Positions 1 to 9,474 are shown, numbered from the stretch's first letter. The stretch: DNA of 64,000 nt from Acetobacter aceti (GCF_002005445.1 NZ_CP014692.1:2542001-2606000); one strand, 5' to 3'. The notes: generated from the letters alone by a model not told the origin. Made by a program: numbers and translations.

Positions 1-169
1 GGAACAGGCTTATCCAGAGACCCGCTTTGCTGGAGCTTTTCCTCCTGAAGCTTTCCGGGAAAGCTTCAGCAAAAAAAACCATTCATTCTTCACAGACGGT
101 TTCATGGAAAGGCGTGGAGGCAGCACCATCGGTCAAGAGGATGTGCTTACCACCGCCACACGGCCCTGA
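1..169 (+). CDS. C-terminal end of an unidentified gene (partial, 5' end outside window)
   Basis: Reading frame 2 is open from base 2 to a TGA at 167-169. It encodes about 55 residues of ordinary composition that end in LTTATRP. It stops 4 bp before the stop codon of the convergent gamma-glutamyltransferase-like gene, which is typical of two real genes meeting tail to tail. The perfect inverted repeat around 54-78 (CTGAAGCTTT / AAAGCTTCAG) lies inside this frame. I do not recognise the family from the fragment. The sequence to the left of the window is needed to identify it. Confidence 0.5.
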   Translation, partial: EQAYPETRFAGAFPPEAFRESFSKKNHSFFTDGFMERRGGSTIGQEDVLTTATRP

Positions 170-173
170 ATTC

Positions 174-1667
174 TCAGTTGTGATCCGAGCCCGTTGCATA
201 TCCGCTGCCACGCGGATCGACCCAGCCAAAACAGTGGCCATTACCGCCCGGTAATCCATTACGGCAGGAAATCGCATTGGCGCGACCACTGGATGTGGTT
301 GCCTTCACATCACCCGCCAGAGCCCCTGACAGCGCGGCGCCAGCGGCATCCGCGGCATCAGCCTGCCCTGAGGCTGTGGCAGCAGCCAGGAACTCACCAT
401 CCTGATGCGCAATTCCGGCGGGCAGGATCGGACGAGGTCTATGCGCCGCTGAAGCACCCAGCACGATGCCCGTTGAACCCGCAACCCGTCCGGTACCGAA
501 CAGGTTATTCATGGAAACGGCGCAGGCGACTGCCTCACCCTTCCTGTCTACAACCGCAAAAGACGTCGAGGCCGGGAGATTAGGCATGCCACTCCCCCCC
601 GATATCTTGCCGGAATCAAGCAGCGCCTGCGCCTGTTCGGTAAGAGCCGCAACAGAGGAACGGCCCTCCCCCGCACGCCAGCCAGCAATGGCGCGCGCTC
701 CGGCATTGCCTGTCGTCTGGCCACCTTCTGACGCTTTCCATGCGACCGCCATGCCATAACCACCGTCGGCAGGGGGTGGCACAAATGAAGCCCTTACATT
801 TCCGACAGTCACCGTCAGAGGAGCCGTTTCGATCGGCACAGCACTCCGTAATCCGCCCATGGTCAGACCTGCGCCGGTCGTTTCATTTGACGCAACCAGC
901 ACCTGCGCAAGAGCGCCGGTATAGAGATCACCGGAACCTGCAGACCGGATCCGCTCAAGAGTACCGGTCAGGTAACGCTGACTGAAGATATCCCCGGCCT
1001 TCAGCACAGTGCCGTCAGAGCGCCCGAAAATCTTCCGGGCACCTTCATCAGCCAGTAGCGGCGCCTGCACCACAGCCAGATCGGCTGCCAGCTGGGCGCC
1101 GACTTCTATCCCGTTTCGAGCCAGCGTGATGGCTGGCTGCGCTGTTTCAGCGAAATCCACGCTGCCATAGCGCAACTGCATCAGGAAAAGACCACGCACG
1201 AGCATGGGAATCGAAGCTGGCCTGTCAGCCCGGCCTTTCGCGCCCGCCATCATCGGATCAGCCGGAGCATCGCCTGTGGGCATGAACAGGAAAGCCCGTC
1301 CGGCTCGCTCTTCAGGCCGCCAGGCCACACAGGCACCCCCGGAGCCGAGAGACGCCCGGGACGGCAATGTGACCGACAGCGCCAGCCCAAGTGCCGCTGC
1401 GGCATCCGCCGCGTTTCCGCCGCGCTGCAGGACGGTCATCGCAGCCAGAGCCGCATGGGGCTCGTCAGCGACGACATTCCCCACATATCCGCTCAGCATC
1501 TTCGATCCGCCGCCATAAAGGGACAGAACCGGATGCTCGTCAGGCTCGTTCTGCGGCGTGATCCCGAAGATCCATGAACACCCGGACATCATGCCAGTCA
1601 TGGCCAGAAAAAGCCCTATCCGTTGGGCGGCAGCGATTTTTCGGCCAACTCCCTTCAGAACAGGCAT
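174..1667 (-). CDS. Gamma-glutamyltransferase-family lipoprotein
   Basis: This is a member of the gamma-glutamyltranspeptidase Ntn-hydrolase family, which cleaves or transfers gamma-glutamyl groups from glutathione-like substrates outside the cytoplasm. The N-terminus has a basic stretch, a hydrophobic segment and an SGC lipobox, so it is probably a lipoprotein. The family signature RGGNAADAAAA is present. The likely autocleavage site is the Thr of STSFAVVDRKG, equivalent to the TTH/TTHF threonine of classical GGT, followed by a MNNLFG stretch. At about 497 residues it is shorter than classical GGT (about 580), with a shortened C-terminal subunit. I chose the ATG at 1667; a GTG at 1712 would add 15 residues. 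The real substrate is uncertain. Confidence 0.8.
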   Translation of the reverse strand: MPVLKGVGRKIAAAQRIGLFLAMTGMMSGCSWIFGITPQNEPDEHPVLSLYGGGSKMLSGYVGNVVADEPHAALAAMTVLQRGGNAADAAAALGLALSVTLPSRASLGSGGACVAWRPEERAGRAFLFMPTGDAPADPMMAGAKGRADRPASIPMLVRGLFLMQLRYGSVDFAETAQPAITLARNGIEVGAQLAADLAVVQAPLLADEGARKIFGRSDGTVLKAGDIFSQRYLTGTLERIRSAGSGDLYTGALAQVLVASNETTGAGLTMGGLRSAVPIETAPLTVTVGNVRASFVPPPADGGYGMAVAWKASEGGQTTGNAGARAIAGWRAGEGRSSVAALTEQAQALLDSGKISGGSGMPNLPASTSFAVVDRKGEAVACAVSMNNLFGTGRVAGSTGIVLGASAAHRPRPILPAGIAHQDGEFLAAATASGQADAADAAGAALSGALAGDVKATTSSGRANAISCRNGLPGGNGHCFGWVDPRGSGYATGSDHN

Positions 1668-1729
1668 CTCGCCGCACGAAACAGAACGAAAGCTTACGGG
1701 ACGTTCACGCACGCGAGAGACACTCCATC

Positions 1730-1755
1730 ATTGGTATCTGGCATTGGTATCTGGC
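1730..1755. repeat. Perfect 13-bp tandem direct repeat upstream of the GGT-like gene
   Basis: ATTGGTATCTGGC occurs twice head to tail (1730-1742 and 1743-1755). It lies about 60-90 bp upstream of the ATG chosen for the GGT-like gene and just upstream of its alternative GTG. On the minus strand it reads as a tandem GCCAGATACCAAT. It could be a duplicated regulator site or a replication slip. No second copy was noticed elsewhere in the window. Confidence 0.7.
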
Positions 1756-1904
1756 CATCATTGCATCCGACCTGTCCGGTAATTCCGTGTAAGGCGGACA
1801 GACCTTTTGACTTGGTTAGCTTTCTTCCCGCAATGCGGCAACGGGGCAGCAAGCGGTTTTCCCACTCCGGGACAAGGCTTTCTGCCGGAAAAGCACTGTT
1901 CAGC

Positions 1905-2453
1905 TCACTTCGACACGAAAGAAGCTGTCACCCCATGCTCACGGTTATAGGCGACCTGCGTATGATTGAGCTGGAAACCAACCTCGAAACGATAGCCATT
2001 GTCGATCGTAGTGGGCCTGATTGGCAGATCGACAGTCACAAGTCTTGTATCGACGGCGACAGCGTCCTGCCCTGCGGGAAAGGTCACTTTCTGCTCGAAA
2101 GTATGTTTTCCGACAATTTTGTCATTATGCACGACAGCGATAAACCATGGCAGGCTGATCGTCTCCCCGGGGGCGGCAGGCCCCTTGCGCACCACCATAT
2201 GCACACCGACACGTGTCCTCAGATTCTTGTGCCCGGTCGCCATGCAGTCACCACTCAGACTGTTGAGACTCGCATGCGTCACAAGGTGATCGAAAGAAGG
2301 CCCCTTGGCCGAGTAATTATAGTAATCCGCCACTTCCGACGGAATATGCATCTGCGGGCAGCTCGGAGCGAACGCATCGTCATCGCTTTCCGTGCATCCG
2401 GTCAGCGCCAGAGGCAGCATCAGAGCCGCGAAGCCCGTAACGCTCCATTTCAT
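1905..2453 (-). CDS. Small predicted lipoprotein, unknown function
   Basis: A protein of 182 residues that begins MKWSVTGFAALML and has a lipobox LTGC at about residues 17-20, so it should be exported and lipid-anchored. The mature part contains two cysteines (PSCPQM and GDCMATGH) and a beta-rich looking C-terminal half, and ends VTASFVSK. The ATG at 2453 is preferred over the upstream in-frame start at 2576 because only it places the signal peptide at the N-terminus. I do not recognise a domain. It lies upstream of and in the same direction as the GGT-like lipoprotein, 237 bp away, so co-transcription is possible but not shown. Confidence 0.7.
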   Translation of the reverse strand: MKWSVTGFAALMLPLALTGCTESDDDAFAPSCPQMHIPSEVADYYNYSAKGPSFDHLVTHASLNSLSGDCMATGHKNLRTRVGVHMVVRKGPAAPGETISLPWFIAVVHNDKIVGKHTFEQKVTFPAGQDAVAVDTRLVTVDLPIRPTTIDNGYRFEVGFQLNHTQVAYNREHGVTASFVSK

Positions 2454-2871
2454 GAACCACACGCGACTCGATAGGCGGCCATTCGCGGCAGGCGAACGGA
2501 AAGAGTGTAGAAACACAGGCGAAGACCGGGTCATGCGACAATCCAGACTGACAAATTTCACGACCTGACGCCGCACTTATCCTCCAGCGGAGGCGTTATG
2601 CAGTGGGCACAGATCACAGGTCGAGTATCGACCAGAAATGCCTCCACGAAAACAGGGCCTGCCTGAAATCCTACACAAAAAAATAAACAGTCACACACTG
2701 TATGGGGCAAAAGGCTTGTTTTGTGCCATAAGGGATTGGCAGCTCTTTATCACGATACGGCTTGCGCGATCCGTCCGTCTTGCGTAGGGCGGGGCAAAAC
2801 CTGTCCTGTGGCCAGCCGGCGCTTATGCCGGTCGCCCCGTAATATCGCCCGCCGAATGTTTGGGGAACACC
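2454..2871. other. Divergent intergenic region between the lipoprotein and ispH
   Basis: 418 bp without a convincing gene. It should hold the promoters for the leftward lipoprotein and the rightward ispH-thrB-rnhA unit. Several ORFs cross it but they extend antisense into ispH. The only clear element is the ispH ribosome binding site GGGGA at about 2862-2866. Confidence 0.5.
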
Positions 2872-3870
2872 ATGCCCGACCAGTCCACACTCTCCCTGAA
2901 ACCTGTCGAAACGCAGGACCAGACACGCGCCCTTAAAGTGCTGCTGGCCGGCCCCCGCGGGTTCTGCGCCGGCGTCGATCGCGCCATTCGCGTGGTGGAA
3001 GAAGCCATCCGCGCTTATGGCGCGCCGGTCTATGTGCGCCATGAAATCGTCCATAATCGGACTGTGGTCGAAGAACTGGAAGAAAAAGGCGCGATCTTCG
3101 TGGAGGAACTCGATGAGGTTCCTGCCGACGGTCATGTGGTCTTCTCCGCCCACGGTGTTCCCAAGGCCGTTCCGGCCGAGGCCGTGCGTCGCAACCTGCT
3201 TTATCTTGATGCGACCTGCCCGCTGGTGTCCAAGGTTCACCGTGAAGCCGAACGGCATTACGCCAATGGCGGACCGGAAAGCCGTCATATTCTGATGATC
3301 GGTCACGCGGGCCACCCGGAAGTCATCGGCACGATGGGCCAGCTTCCTCCCGGTGCTGTAACGCTCATCAATGACGCGGAAGAAGCCCGTACGGTGCAGC
3401 CTGCCGATCCGGCGCGCCTCGCCTTCATCACGCAGACCACGCTCTCGGTCGATGATACGGCTGAAATCGTGGACATCCTGCGCGACCGGTTCCCGCTCAT
3501 CGAAGGTCCGAAGCGCGAAGATATCTGCTACGCGACAACCAACCGTCAGGAAGCCGTGAAGGCCATTGCGCCGGAGTGTGATCTGGTCATCGTCATCGGC
3601 TCGCCCAACTCCTCCAACTCGCAGCGCCTGCGCGAAGTCGCCGAGCGTTCCGGCACCAAGCGCGCTCTGCTCGTTCCCAAGCTGGCGGCTCTCGACTGGT
3701 CCGTGCTGGAAGGCGTGAAGACGCTGGGCATCACGGCGGGCGCTTCCGCGCCGGAAGCCCTCGTGCAGGAAATGGTCAACGAGCTTGCCAAGCGTTACAC
3801 GCTGCAGATCGACGAGCGCACCGTGAAGGAAGAAAACGTCACATTCCGTCTTCCCGCACCGCTCGGCTAA
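2872..3870 (+). CDS. ispH: 4-hydroxy-3-methylbut-2-enyl diphosphate reductase (IspH/LytB)
   Basis: The last enzyme of the MEP isoprenoid pathway. It reduces HMBPP to IPP and DMAPP with an iron-sulfur cluster in the cytoplasm. The 332-residue protein shows the family's three cluster cysteines: Cys32 in [10 protein letters not shown], Cys116 in DATCPLVSK and Cys219 in [10 protein letters not shown]. The [27 protein letters not shown] and [11 protein letters not shown] motifs are also present. The start is ATG 2872, with GGGGA five bases upstream; a TTG at 2860 in the same frame is less likely. It is followed 14 bp later by thrB, so the two are probably co-transcribed. Confidence 0.97.
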   Translation: MPDQSTLSLKPVETQDQTRALKVLLAGPRGFCAGVDRAIRVVEEAIRAYGAPVYVRHEIVHNRTVVEELEEKGAIFVEELDEVPADGHVVFSAHGVPKAVPAEAVRRNLLYLDATCPLVSKVHREAERHYANGGPESRHILMIGHAGHPEVIGTMGQLPPGAVTLINDAEEARTVQPADPARLAFITQTTLSVDDTAEIVDILRDRFPLIEGPKREDICYATTNRQEAVKAIAPECDLVIVIGSPNSSNSQRLREVAERSGTKRALLVPKLAALDWSVLEGVKTLGITAGASAPEALVQEMVNELAKRYTLQIDERTVKEENVTFRLPAPLG

Positions 3871-3884
3871 ATTAAAAGAGACTC

Positions 3885-4907
3885 ATGGCCGTCTACACAG
3901 AAATCACTGACGAGGAGCTTTCAGAGTTTCTCGTCGGTTATGATATCGGGCACCTGACTGCCTTTCGCGGCATTGCCGAAGGTGTCGAGAACAGCAATTT
4001 CCTTCTCCGCACCGAGAAAGACGGCAGGGAATCCGACTACATTCTGACGCTCTACGAGAAGCGTGTGAACCCTGATGATCTTCCGTGGTTTCTCGGTTTC
4101 ATGCGTCATCTGGCGACCCAAGGTGTATCCTGCCCCCTGCCCGTCTGTGGCCGGGATGGTGAAGCCCTCCGCACACTCGCAGGCCGTCCCGCCGCGATCA
4201 CGACGTTCCTGTCCGGTGTCTGGCCACGTCATATTCACAGTGAACACTGCCATCCGCTTGGAGAAGCGCTCGCGCGCCTTCATCAAGCTGGCGACAGCTA
4301 TGCGCCCGTTCGCCCTAATAGTCTCGGCCCCGACGCATGGCGACCACTTCTGGAGGATATAAACGGTTTTGGCGGTCCAGCCGCGGGTAAATTGGATTAT
4401 ATCCCAGAGCGTGTGTCTGATGAGATCATTTCAGAACTCTGTTGCGCACTCGATCGAATTCTTGCGACATGGCCTGGCGGCCACAATCAGGTTGACCTTC
4501 CACGTGGACAAATTCACGCCGACATGTTTCCGGACAATGTATTCTTCCGCGATCATCAGGTGTCCGGTCTCATCGATTTCTATTTCGCTTGTACGGACCT
4601 GCTTGCCTACGATGTCGCCATCTGCCTGAATGCCTGGTGCTTCAATGACGATGGCACAAAATTCAACGAAACATTCGCCCGGCAACTCATCGCCGGATAT
4701 GAGAGCGTTCGCCCATTCAGCTCTGCCGAACGGAAAATTCTCCCTTTGCTCTGCGCCGGTGCTGCCATGCGCTTCGCCCTGACTCGTATGTATGACTGGA
4801 TCAGCACGCCGCCTGGCGCCATGGTAACACGCAAAAATCCCATGGATTACATCCACCGCCTCCGGTTTCATCTCGCTGTCGATAACAGCGGAGTTTACGG
4901 TGTCTGA
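3885..4907 (+). CDS. thrB: Homoserine kinase (ThrB, aminoglycoside-phosphotransferase fold)
   Basis: Phosphorylates homoserine on the way to threonine. This is the alphaproteobacterial type of ThrB, which belongs to the APH/choline kinase fold rather than the GHMP kinases. The 340-residue length and N-terminus ([12 protein letters not shown], then [13 protein letters not shown]) are typical. The catalytic loop [14 protein letters not shown] and the metal-binding Asp in [11 protein letters not shown] are visible. It sits 14 bp after ispH, and its stop overlaps the GTG start of rnhA by 8 bp. The order ispH-thrB-rnhA recurs in alphaproteobacteria. Confidence 0.95.
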   Translation: MAVYTEITDEELSEFLVGYDIGHLTAFRGIAEGVENSNFLLRTEKDGRESDYILTLYEKRVNPDDLPWFLGFMRHLATQGVSCPLPVCGRDGEALRTLAGRPAAITTFLSGVWPRHIHSEHCHPLGEALARLHQAGDSYAPVRPNSLGPDAWRPLLEDINGFGGPAAGKLDYIPERVSDEIISELCCALDRILATWPGGHNQVDLPRGQIHADMFPDNVFFRDHQVSGLIDFYFACTDLLAYDVAICLNAWCFNDDGTKFNETFARQLIAGYESVRPFSSAERKILPLLCAGAAMRFALTRMYDWISTPPGAMVTRKNPMDYIHRLRFHLAVDNSGVYGV

Positions 4908-5394
4908 AGCGCACGATACGCCTGAAGTTGCTCAGGATGATGACTCGGTTGTGCTGGTATGGACCGACGGTGGATGTCGGCCTAACCCCGGCCCCGGTGG
5001 CTGGGGCGTTCTGCTGCGTTACAAGGGCCATGAGCGTGAACTGTCCGGCGGCGAGGCCGAGACCACCAACAACCGCATGGAACTGACAGCCGCCGCCGAG
5101 GCTCTGGAGGCCATGAAGCGGCCATGCAGGATCGCCCTGCATACTGACAGCGAATATGTCCGCAACGGCATCACCCGCTGGCATACGGGCTGGGTCCGTC
5201 GCAACTGGCGCAACGCCGCCGGCGATCCGGTCAAGAACATGGATTTATGGCGACGGCTGCTTGATGCGGCCAAGCCTCACGATGTTTCCTGGCACTGGGT
5301 CAAAGGTCATTCCGGAGTGCCGGAAAATGAACGGGTGGATCAACTCGCGACAGATGCCCGTATTGCTATCGAAAACGGCTCACCGGTCAAATAA
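4900..5394 (+). CDS. rnhA: Ribonuclease HI
   Basis: Cleaves the RNA strand of RNA-DNA hybrids. The 164-residue protein has the four catalytic acidic residues: Asp23 ([16 protein letters not shown]), Glu61 ([13 protein letters not shown]), Asp83 ([11 protein letters not shown]) and Asp147 (NERVDQLA). The basic handle region ([18 protein letters not shown]) and the WHWVKGHSG loop are also present. Translation starts at a GTG that overlaps the end of thrB, suggesting translational coupling. The N-terminus carries about 15 extra acidic residues before the fold begins. Confidence 0.97.
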   Translation: MSEAHDTPEVAQDDDSVVLVWTDGGCRPNPGPGGWGVLLRYKGHERELSGGEAETTNNRMELTAAAEALEAMKRPCRIALHTDSEYVRNGITRWHTGWVRRNWRNAAGDPVKNMDLWRRLLDAAKPHDVSWHWVKGHSGVPENERVDQLATDARIAIENGSPVK

Positions 5395-5496
5395 TAACCG
5401 GAAAAACGCTCAGATTTAGAAGCAGGACAGGGCTGGACTTGCCGGGGACGACCTGAAGTGGAACACTGGCGTTTTCGTTTTTCAGTGAGTTTTACG

Positions 5497-5904
5497 ATGT
5501 CGATCCGGTTCCGCTCCCTCTCCGCCCTCCTCCTTCTGGCCGGTCTGTCGCTGGCGCCAGTAGCAATGGCCGCAGACGCGCCGTGTGAGAGCGACCTTTG
5601 CCGCTCCGTACGCCAGTCCTGGTCTTCCGTCAGCCACGACACCACTAACGCCGCAGAGTGGACCAAGAAGGAAAGTGTGAAAGGCTGGGACGCCACCAAA
5701 GATGGCGCTTCAAAAGCGGCTCACTGGACTGGAAAAGAGAGCAAAAAGGATTGGGATGCCACGAAGAAAGGCACCTCAAACGCAGCCCACTGGGCCGGCA
5801 AGGAAGGTGAGAAGGGTTGGAAGGCCACGAAAGCTGGCGCCAAAAAAGCCGCTCATGACACAGCGACATGGACGAAGAAGACTGTGAACGACGTCACACA
5901 GTAA
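5497..5904 (+). CDS. Secreted Lys/Ala-rich repeat protein, unknown function
   Basis: A 135-residue protein with a signal peptide (hydrophobic core LSALLLLAGLSLAP, cleavage near AMA-AD). About four imperfect 22-residue units follow, each of the form AAHWTGKESKKDWDATKKG. The repeats alternate Lys, Ala, Trp and acidic residues and should form amphipathic helices, recalling CsbD-like or LEA-like stress proteins without matching them clearly. A Cys pair (PCESDLC) precedes the repeats. The start ATG 5497 places the signal peptide correctly; an upstream in-frame ATG at 5458 is less likely. Export to the periplasm or cell surface is inferred. Confidence 0.75.
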   Translation: MSIRFRSLSALLLLAGLSLAPVAMAADAPCESDLCRSVRQSWSSVSHDTTNAAEWTKKESVKGWDATKDGASKAAHWTGKESKKDWDATKKGTSNAAHWAGKEGEKGWKATKAGAKKAAHDTATWTKKTVNDVTQ

Positions 5905-5941
5905 AGATTCCGGCAGTCGCAAGACAGTCAGCGATTACTGA

Positions 5942-5983
5942 GGGAGCCACGGGCGAAAATACTCTGTTTCCGTCCGTGGTCCC
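5942..5983 (+). terminator. Candidate hairpin terminator between convergent genes
   Basis: GGGAGCCACGG at 5942-5952 pairs with CCGTGGTCCC at 5974-5983 with one bulge, followed by a short TTTT at about 5991-5994. It sits between the repeat-protein stop (5904) and the stop of the convergent debranching enzyme (5996). The weak T-run lowers confidence. Confidence 0.4.
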
Positions 5984-5995
5984 TGAACCGTTTTG

Positions 5996-8227
5996 CTAAT
6001 TGATGATCTTCATCTGGATTGAAGCAGAGCGTTCCACAACATTGATGGCAACCTCGTCACCAGCGCGCGCAACCCTGACAGTCAGCCATTCTCCTCCGAC
6101 AGCCAGATTGAAGAGCTTCAGGGACTGGATTGCTTCGGGCAAAACCGGTCGGACGAATTCGACCGCAACATTGTCGGGATCATAACGCAAGCCTATGACC
6201 GCCTGCACCAACGCGGGCAAGGTGGCCGCTGCCCACGCCTGAGGTGAACAGGCCACAGGATAGCGCACCGGCCCTTCTGCCTGACTGCGTGTAAATCCAC
6301 AGAATAATTCGGGTAAACGACGAAGATCGGTATGCAGCGCGGCATCGCTCAATCCGGAGAAGATAAGAGCCGCCTCTTTTCTCAGACCATGCTTCACAAA
6401 ACCCATCGCGATCAGGGCATTATCGTGCGGCCATACGGAACCATTGTGATAGGCCATGGGATTATACCGCGCCTCCCCTTCGGGAATGGTCCGGATTCCC
6501 CAGCCGGAGAATGATTTTCGATTCATCAGGTTTCGGACGACTTTATCGAGCCTTTCACCCGGCACCATGTCAGTCAGCAATACATGCCCGGCATTTGAAG
6601 ACCGCACGACACACTGCTGCTTCTTACCATCCAAAGCGATGACGTAGGTTCCGATATCATCATTCCAGAACTTCAGATTGAAAGAGACCCTCAGAGCATC
6701 CGCTCTCGTATCCTGATGGGCTGCGTAGGCAGTTTGCCCGAGCCTGCGTCCGATAACAGCCGCAGCACGCCTTGCCGCGTAGACGTAGGCCTGCACTTCA
6801 CACAGCGCGATCGGTCCTTCGGCTATGGAGCCATCCGCATGGAAAATACTGTCATGGCTGTCCTTCCACCCCTGATTGACAAGTCCATCCTTGTTTTTAC
6901 GGCCATATTCCACAAAACCGTCACCATCGCGATCGCCGAATCTCTCTATCCAGTCAATCGCCCGCGTAATGTGTGGCCAGAGATGGCTGAGCGTCCCGAC
7001 ATCCCCTGTACGGTCGAGATAAGCTCCCGCCAGCATGACAAACAGCGGTGTGGAATCAATTGAACCATAATAGCGCCTGAAAGGCACTTCCCTGAGTTCA
7101 GCCATTTCGCCCAGACGCACTTCATGCAGGATTTTCCCTGGTTCCGCATCAGCCAGAGGATCTTCATGATCAGCCTGATTGACAGCCAGATACTGGAGAA
7201 CGCCTTTTGCGATCAGTGGGTCGAGCCACAAGGTCTGTAGCGCCGTGATCAGGGCATCCCGCCCAAAAACCGTGCTGTACCAAGGGATACCGGCATAAGG
7301 GTATGGACCGGTCTTTTTCTCCGTCAGCAGCATATAGATATCGCAGATGGACCGACGGATCGCCTCATTGAAAGCTTCATTCGACGTGGCGATGGCCGAC
7401 GCCCGGGATGACGCAGTTCTCAGCGCCCGGCGTGCCGCCACAGCAGCCGAGAGGAAAGTGCGCGCCGGAGGCTGATTACTTTGCTCTCTCTCGGCTGGAT
7501 CGCACTGGACCTCCAGATGGATCAGCATCTTTTCTCCGGGTTTGATCGCGAAACTGAACGTTGCCCGATCTGTCGATAATGTTTTCGGTTGAGGGCAGAA
7601 CCGCAGACGGGTTGTCCGGGTGCGATCGTCCAGACCTTTATAGGAAAGAGTGACTGTGTCGTTTTCCAGAACAGGTTGAAGAGATTCACCCCGTCTGGTA
7701 CGTTTCATGCCTCTTGCTTCGAAAAGATCGGCAAAATCGGCAAAAAACCGCATGTCACAGACAATTTCGTGAGGGATTGTATCAAAATTGCGTATTTCAA
7801 TCCGCTCGTAGCATCCTCCCTTCCAGAGAAAACGCGATCGCAGCACATGGAGCAGATCATGCGCCAGCCGCGTTCCATTCCGCAGTGACAAATTTTCATT
7901 TGTCAAATTCACTGACATCATAATGTTGTTTTCACGAACAACAGACGAGAGGAGAATGGGCCGCTGGTCTTCCAGGCGGAATGTCAGGCCCGACAGGTAG
8001 CGTGTGTCACGATAATACAGCCCATCAGCAATATCCTGCCCCCACAGTATGTCTCCGGTCTGATCAAAGACGCCAAAAAGATCATCATTTTTCAGGCAAT
8101 GCAGCCGTCTGTTCGACAGGATCGCACTCGCCATCGAACTCAGTTCGTCGGAAACAGGTGTAGTATCCGGTTGTTCATCGACAGAAGTATCAATGTGATC
8201 GGCAGGACCAGTAGGCTGGGCATCCAT
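5996..8227 (-). CDS. Amylo-alpha-1,6-glucosidase / glycogen debranching-type protein
   Basis: A large cytoplasmic protein (743 residues) of the family with an N-terminal glycogen-debranching domain (roughly 30-250, including the DGLYYRDTRYLSG motif) and a C-terminal (alpha/alpha)6-barrel glycosidase domain. Barrel motifs include WYSTVFGRDALIT, YGSIDSTPLFVML, NQGWKDSHDSI and YNPMAYHNGSVWPHDNALIA. It should hydrolyse alpha-1,6 branches or short gluco-oligosaccharides; substrates in this bacterial subfamily are poorly defined. The start is taken at ATG 8227 (GGAG nine bases upstream); ATG 8242 is an alternative. It appears monocistronic. Confidence 0.88.
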   Translation of the reverse strand: MDAQPTGPADHIDTSVDEQPDTTPVSDELSSMASAILSNRRLHCLKNDDLFGVFDQTGDILWGQDIADGLYYRDTRYLSGLTFRLEDQRPILLSSVVRENNIMMSVNLTNENLSLRNGTRLAHDLLHVLRSRFLWKGGCYERIEIRNFDTIPHEIVCDMRFFADFADLFEARGMKRTRRGESLQPVLENDTVTLSYKGLDDRTRTTRLRFCPQPKTLSTDRATFSFAIKPGEKMLIHLEVQCDPAEREQSNQPPARTFLSAAVAARRALRTASSRASAIATSNEAFNEAIRRSICDIYMLLTEKKTGPYPYAGIPWYSTVFGRDALITALQTLWLDPLIAKGVLQYLAVNQADHEDPLADAEPGKILHEVRLGEMAELREVPFRRYYGSIDSTPLFVMLAGAYLDRTGDVGTLSHLWPHITRAIDWIERFGDRDGDGFVEYGRKNKDGLVNQGWKDSHDSIFHADGSIAEGPIALCEVQAYVYAARRAAAVIGRRLGQTAYAAHQDTRADALRVSFNLKFWNDDIGTYVIALDGKKQQCVVRSSNAGHVLLTDMVPGERLDKVVRNLMNRKSFSGWGIRTIPEGEARYNPMAYHNGSVWPHDNALIAMGFVKHGLRKEAALIFSGLSDAALHTDLRRLPELFCGFTRSQAEGPVRYPVACSPQAWAAATLPALVQAVIGLRYDPDNVAVEFVRPVLPEAIQSLKLFNLAVGGEWLTVRVARAGDEVAINVVERSASIQMKIIN

Positions 8228-8394
8228 GAAAACATACTCCATTCTGTGTCTGGCAGGACAGCAGCAAAGGAAAAATGTATCTTTTTATAAAGTGGCGTTT
8301 CTCCGCCATCTGATGCCTAACGCAGCATGAACGCAATGGTCGCTCCAACGGAAGAAAAACTTCCTTACGGATGAGTTATCTTTCCGTCGGCAGC

Positions 8395-9453
8395 TCAGAA
8401 CCTCGGCGGAAGGATCATGGCCTGACGCACCATATGCACAGGATTCGCTCGGTAGGATGCCAGCGAACGTCCTCCGCTTTCCCCGCCGAAAAAAGCAGGC
8501 CGGGAAGCTGGAGCCGCATATCCGCGTGACGGAGCAGCCGATGGCGCAGGTGCTGCGGCGCTCCCACCACCTCCCCCCATTGAAGCCATGGTGGCGGCCG
8601 CTCCCCGAGAGGTCACATAGGGTGTGGTCGGCTGTGTCGAGGGGGCCAGCGGCGACGTGTGATGAGGTGTCATCGCGGTGGACTGTGCAGTGTTATGCGG
8701 CACACCCGTGCTGGATGGCATCGTGCTGGACGGCATCGCCCAGGATTCCAGCACTTTCCACTGATAGGCGGACCCGATGTTGGGTGTGAAGGAGTGGTAG
8801 GCGGCGGCCGCTCTGGGCCAGCTTCCAGTCCGGCCGAACAATTCGGTCAGGAAACGCGCTGCAAACATGGCGTTTGTAGAGGGATCGAACGCTGCTTCCA
8901 GGGAGGGAAAAGCATCGGCATGCTGCTGGAGATTCACCTGCATGCAGCCAACATCAATCGAGCGGATACCCTGCGCCTGAAAAGCGCGAACGGCTTCCAT
9001 GGCCTCCCGCTTGTTGTCGTAAACATAACCTTTGCCCTGCGCGTTGACCGTCCACGGCCAGGGCACCAGTTCACCATTGACATGACGACCACTCTCGACA
9101 CGTCCCATGGCGACGAGAAACTGGTCGGGAATCCGGGTGCTACGCTCCGCCATCAGGATGGCGCTTGTGCACAGGCGCGCATCTCCGGGCGCTATGTTCC
9201 CCGAGGACTGCATCTGCGCCATTGCAGTCGGCTGTGTCATAGCCGGGGCAGTCGCGCTGGGGGAAGCTGTGTCGCCGGACGCCGCAAACGGCGAAGGAGA
9301 GTGTGCAGTCGACCAGAAGGGCTGGCCATTCGCGTCCCGCTGAGCGAAAGGTGGATGCGCTGCCCACGACATGGCTGGAAGCTGGGACTCCGCCCATGCT
9401 CCCGAAACCGGTCCAGACACGCACCCGATGGCAAGAAAAAGAAAACGCCGCAT
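8395..9453 (-). CDS. Exported lytic transglycosylase (SLT domain)
   Basis: A 352-residue protein with a signal peptide (MRRFLFLAIGCVSG, cleavage near AWA-ES), then a Pro/Ala/Ser-rich linker to about residue 85. The Slt-type lysozyme-like domain covers about 90-235. The catalytic glutamate is probably Glu120 (MGRVESGRH), with family motifs GCMQVNLQQH and AAAYHS. The low-complexity C-terminal third is rich in Thr, Pro, Ala and Gly. It would cleave peptidoglycan in the periplasm, possibly for insertion of an envelope complex. The start codon lies inside the hairpin that terminates icd. The next in-frame ATG would delete the signal peptide, so this start is favoured. Confidence 0.88.
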   Translation of the reverse strand: MRRFLFLAIGCVSGPVSGAWAESQLPAMSWAAHPPFAQRDANGQPFWSTAHSPSPFAASGDTASPSATAPAMTQPTAMAQMQSSGNIAPGDARLCTSAILMAERSTRIPDQFLVAMGRVESGRHVNGELVPWPWTVNAQGKGYVYDNKREAMEAVRAFQAQGIRSIDVGCMQVNLQQHADAFPSLEAAFDPSTNAMFAARFLTELFGRTGSWPRAAAAYHSFTPNIGSAYQWKVLESWAMPSSTMPSSTGVPHNTAQSTAMTPHHTSPLAPSTQPTTPYVTSRGAAATMASMGGGGGSAAAPAPSAAPSRGYAAPASRPAFFGGESGGRSLASYRANPVHMVRQAMILPPRF

Positions 9454-9474
9454 CCCAGCAGAATGCGGCGTTTT
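9442..9474 (-). terminator. Rho-independent terminator downstream of icd
   Basis: A perfect 12-bp stem, AAAACGCCGCAT (9442-9453) and ATGCGGCGTTTT (9463-9474), with a nine-base loop. On the minus strand it follows the icd stop by 24 bp and is followed by a run rich in T (CTTTTTC). The stem contains the ATG start of the downstream lytic transglycosylase (9451-9453). Confidence 0.85.

Noticed and set aside
54..78. Perfect hairpin CTGAAGCTTT / AAAGCTTCAG as a terminator
   Set aside because: It is followed by an A-run instead of a T-run on the plus strand, has no T-run after it on the minus strand, and lies within an open reading frame.
1623..2474. A 283-codon open frame on the plus strand
   Set aside because: It runs antisense through the small lipoprotein gene, which has a clear signal peptide and lipobox. 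The frame itself shows no signal or domain.
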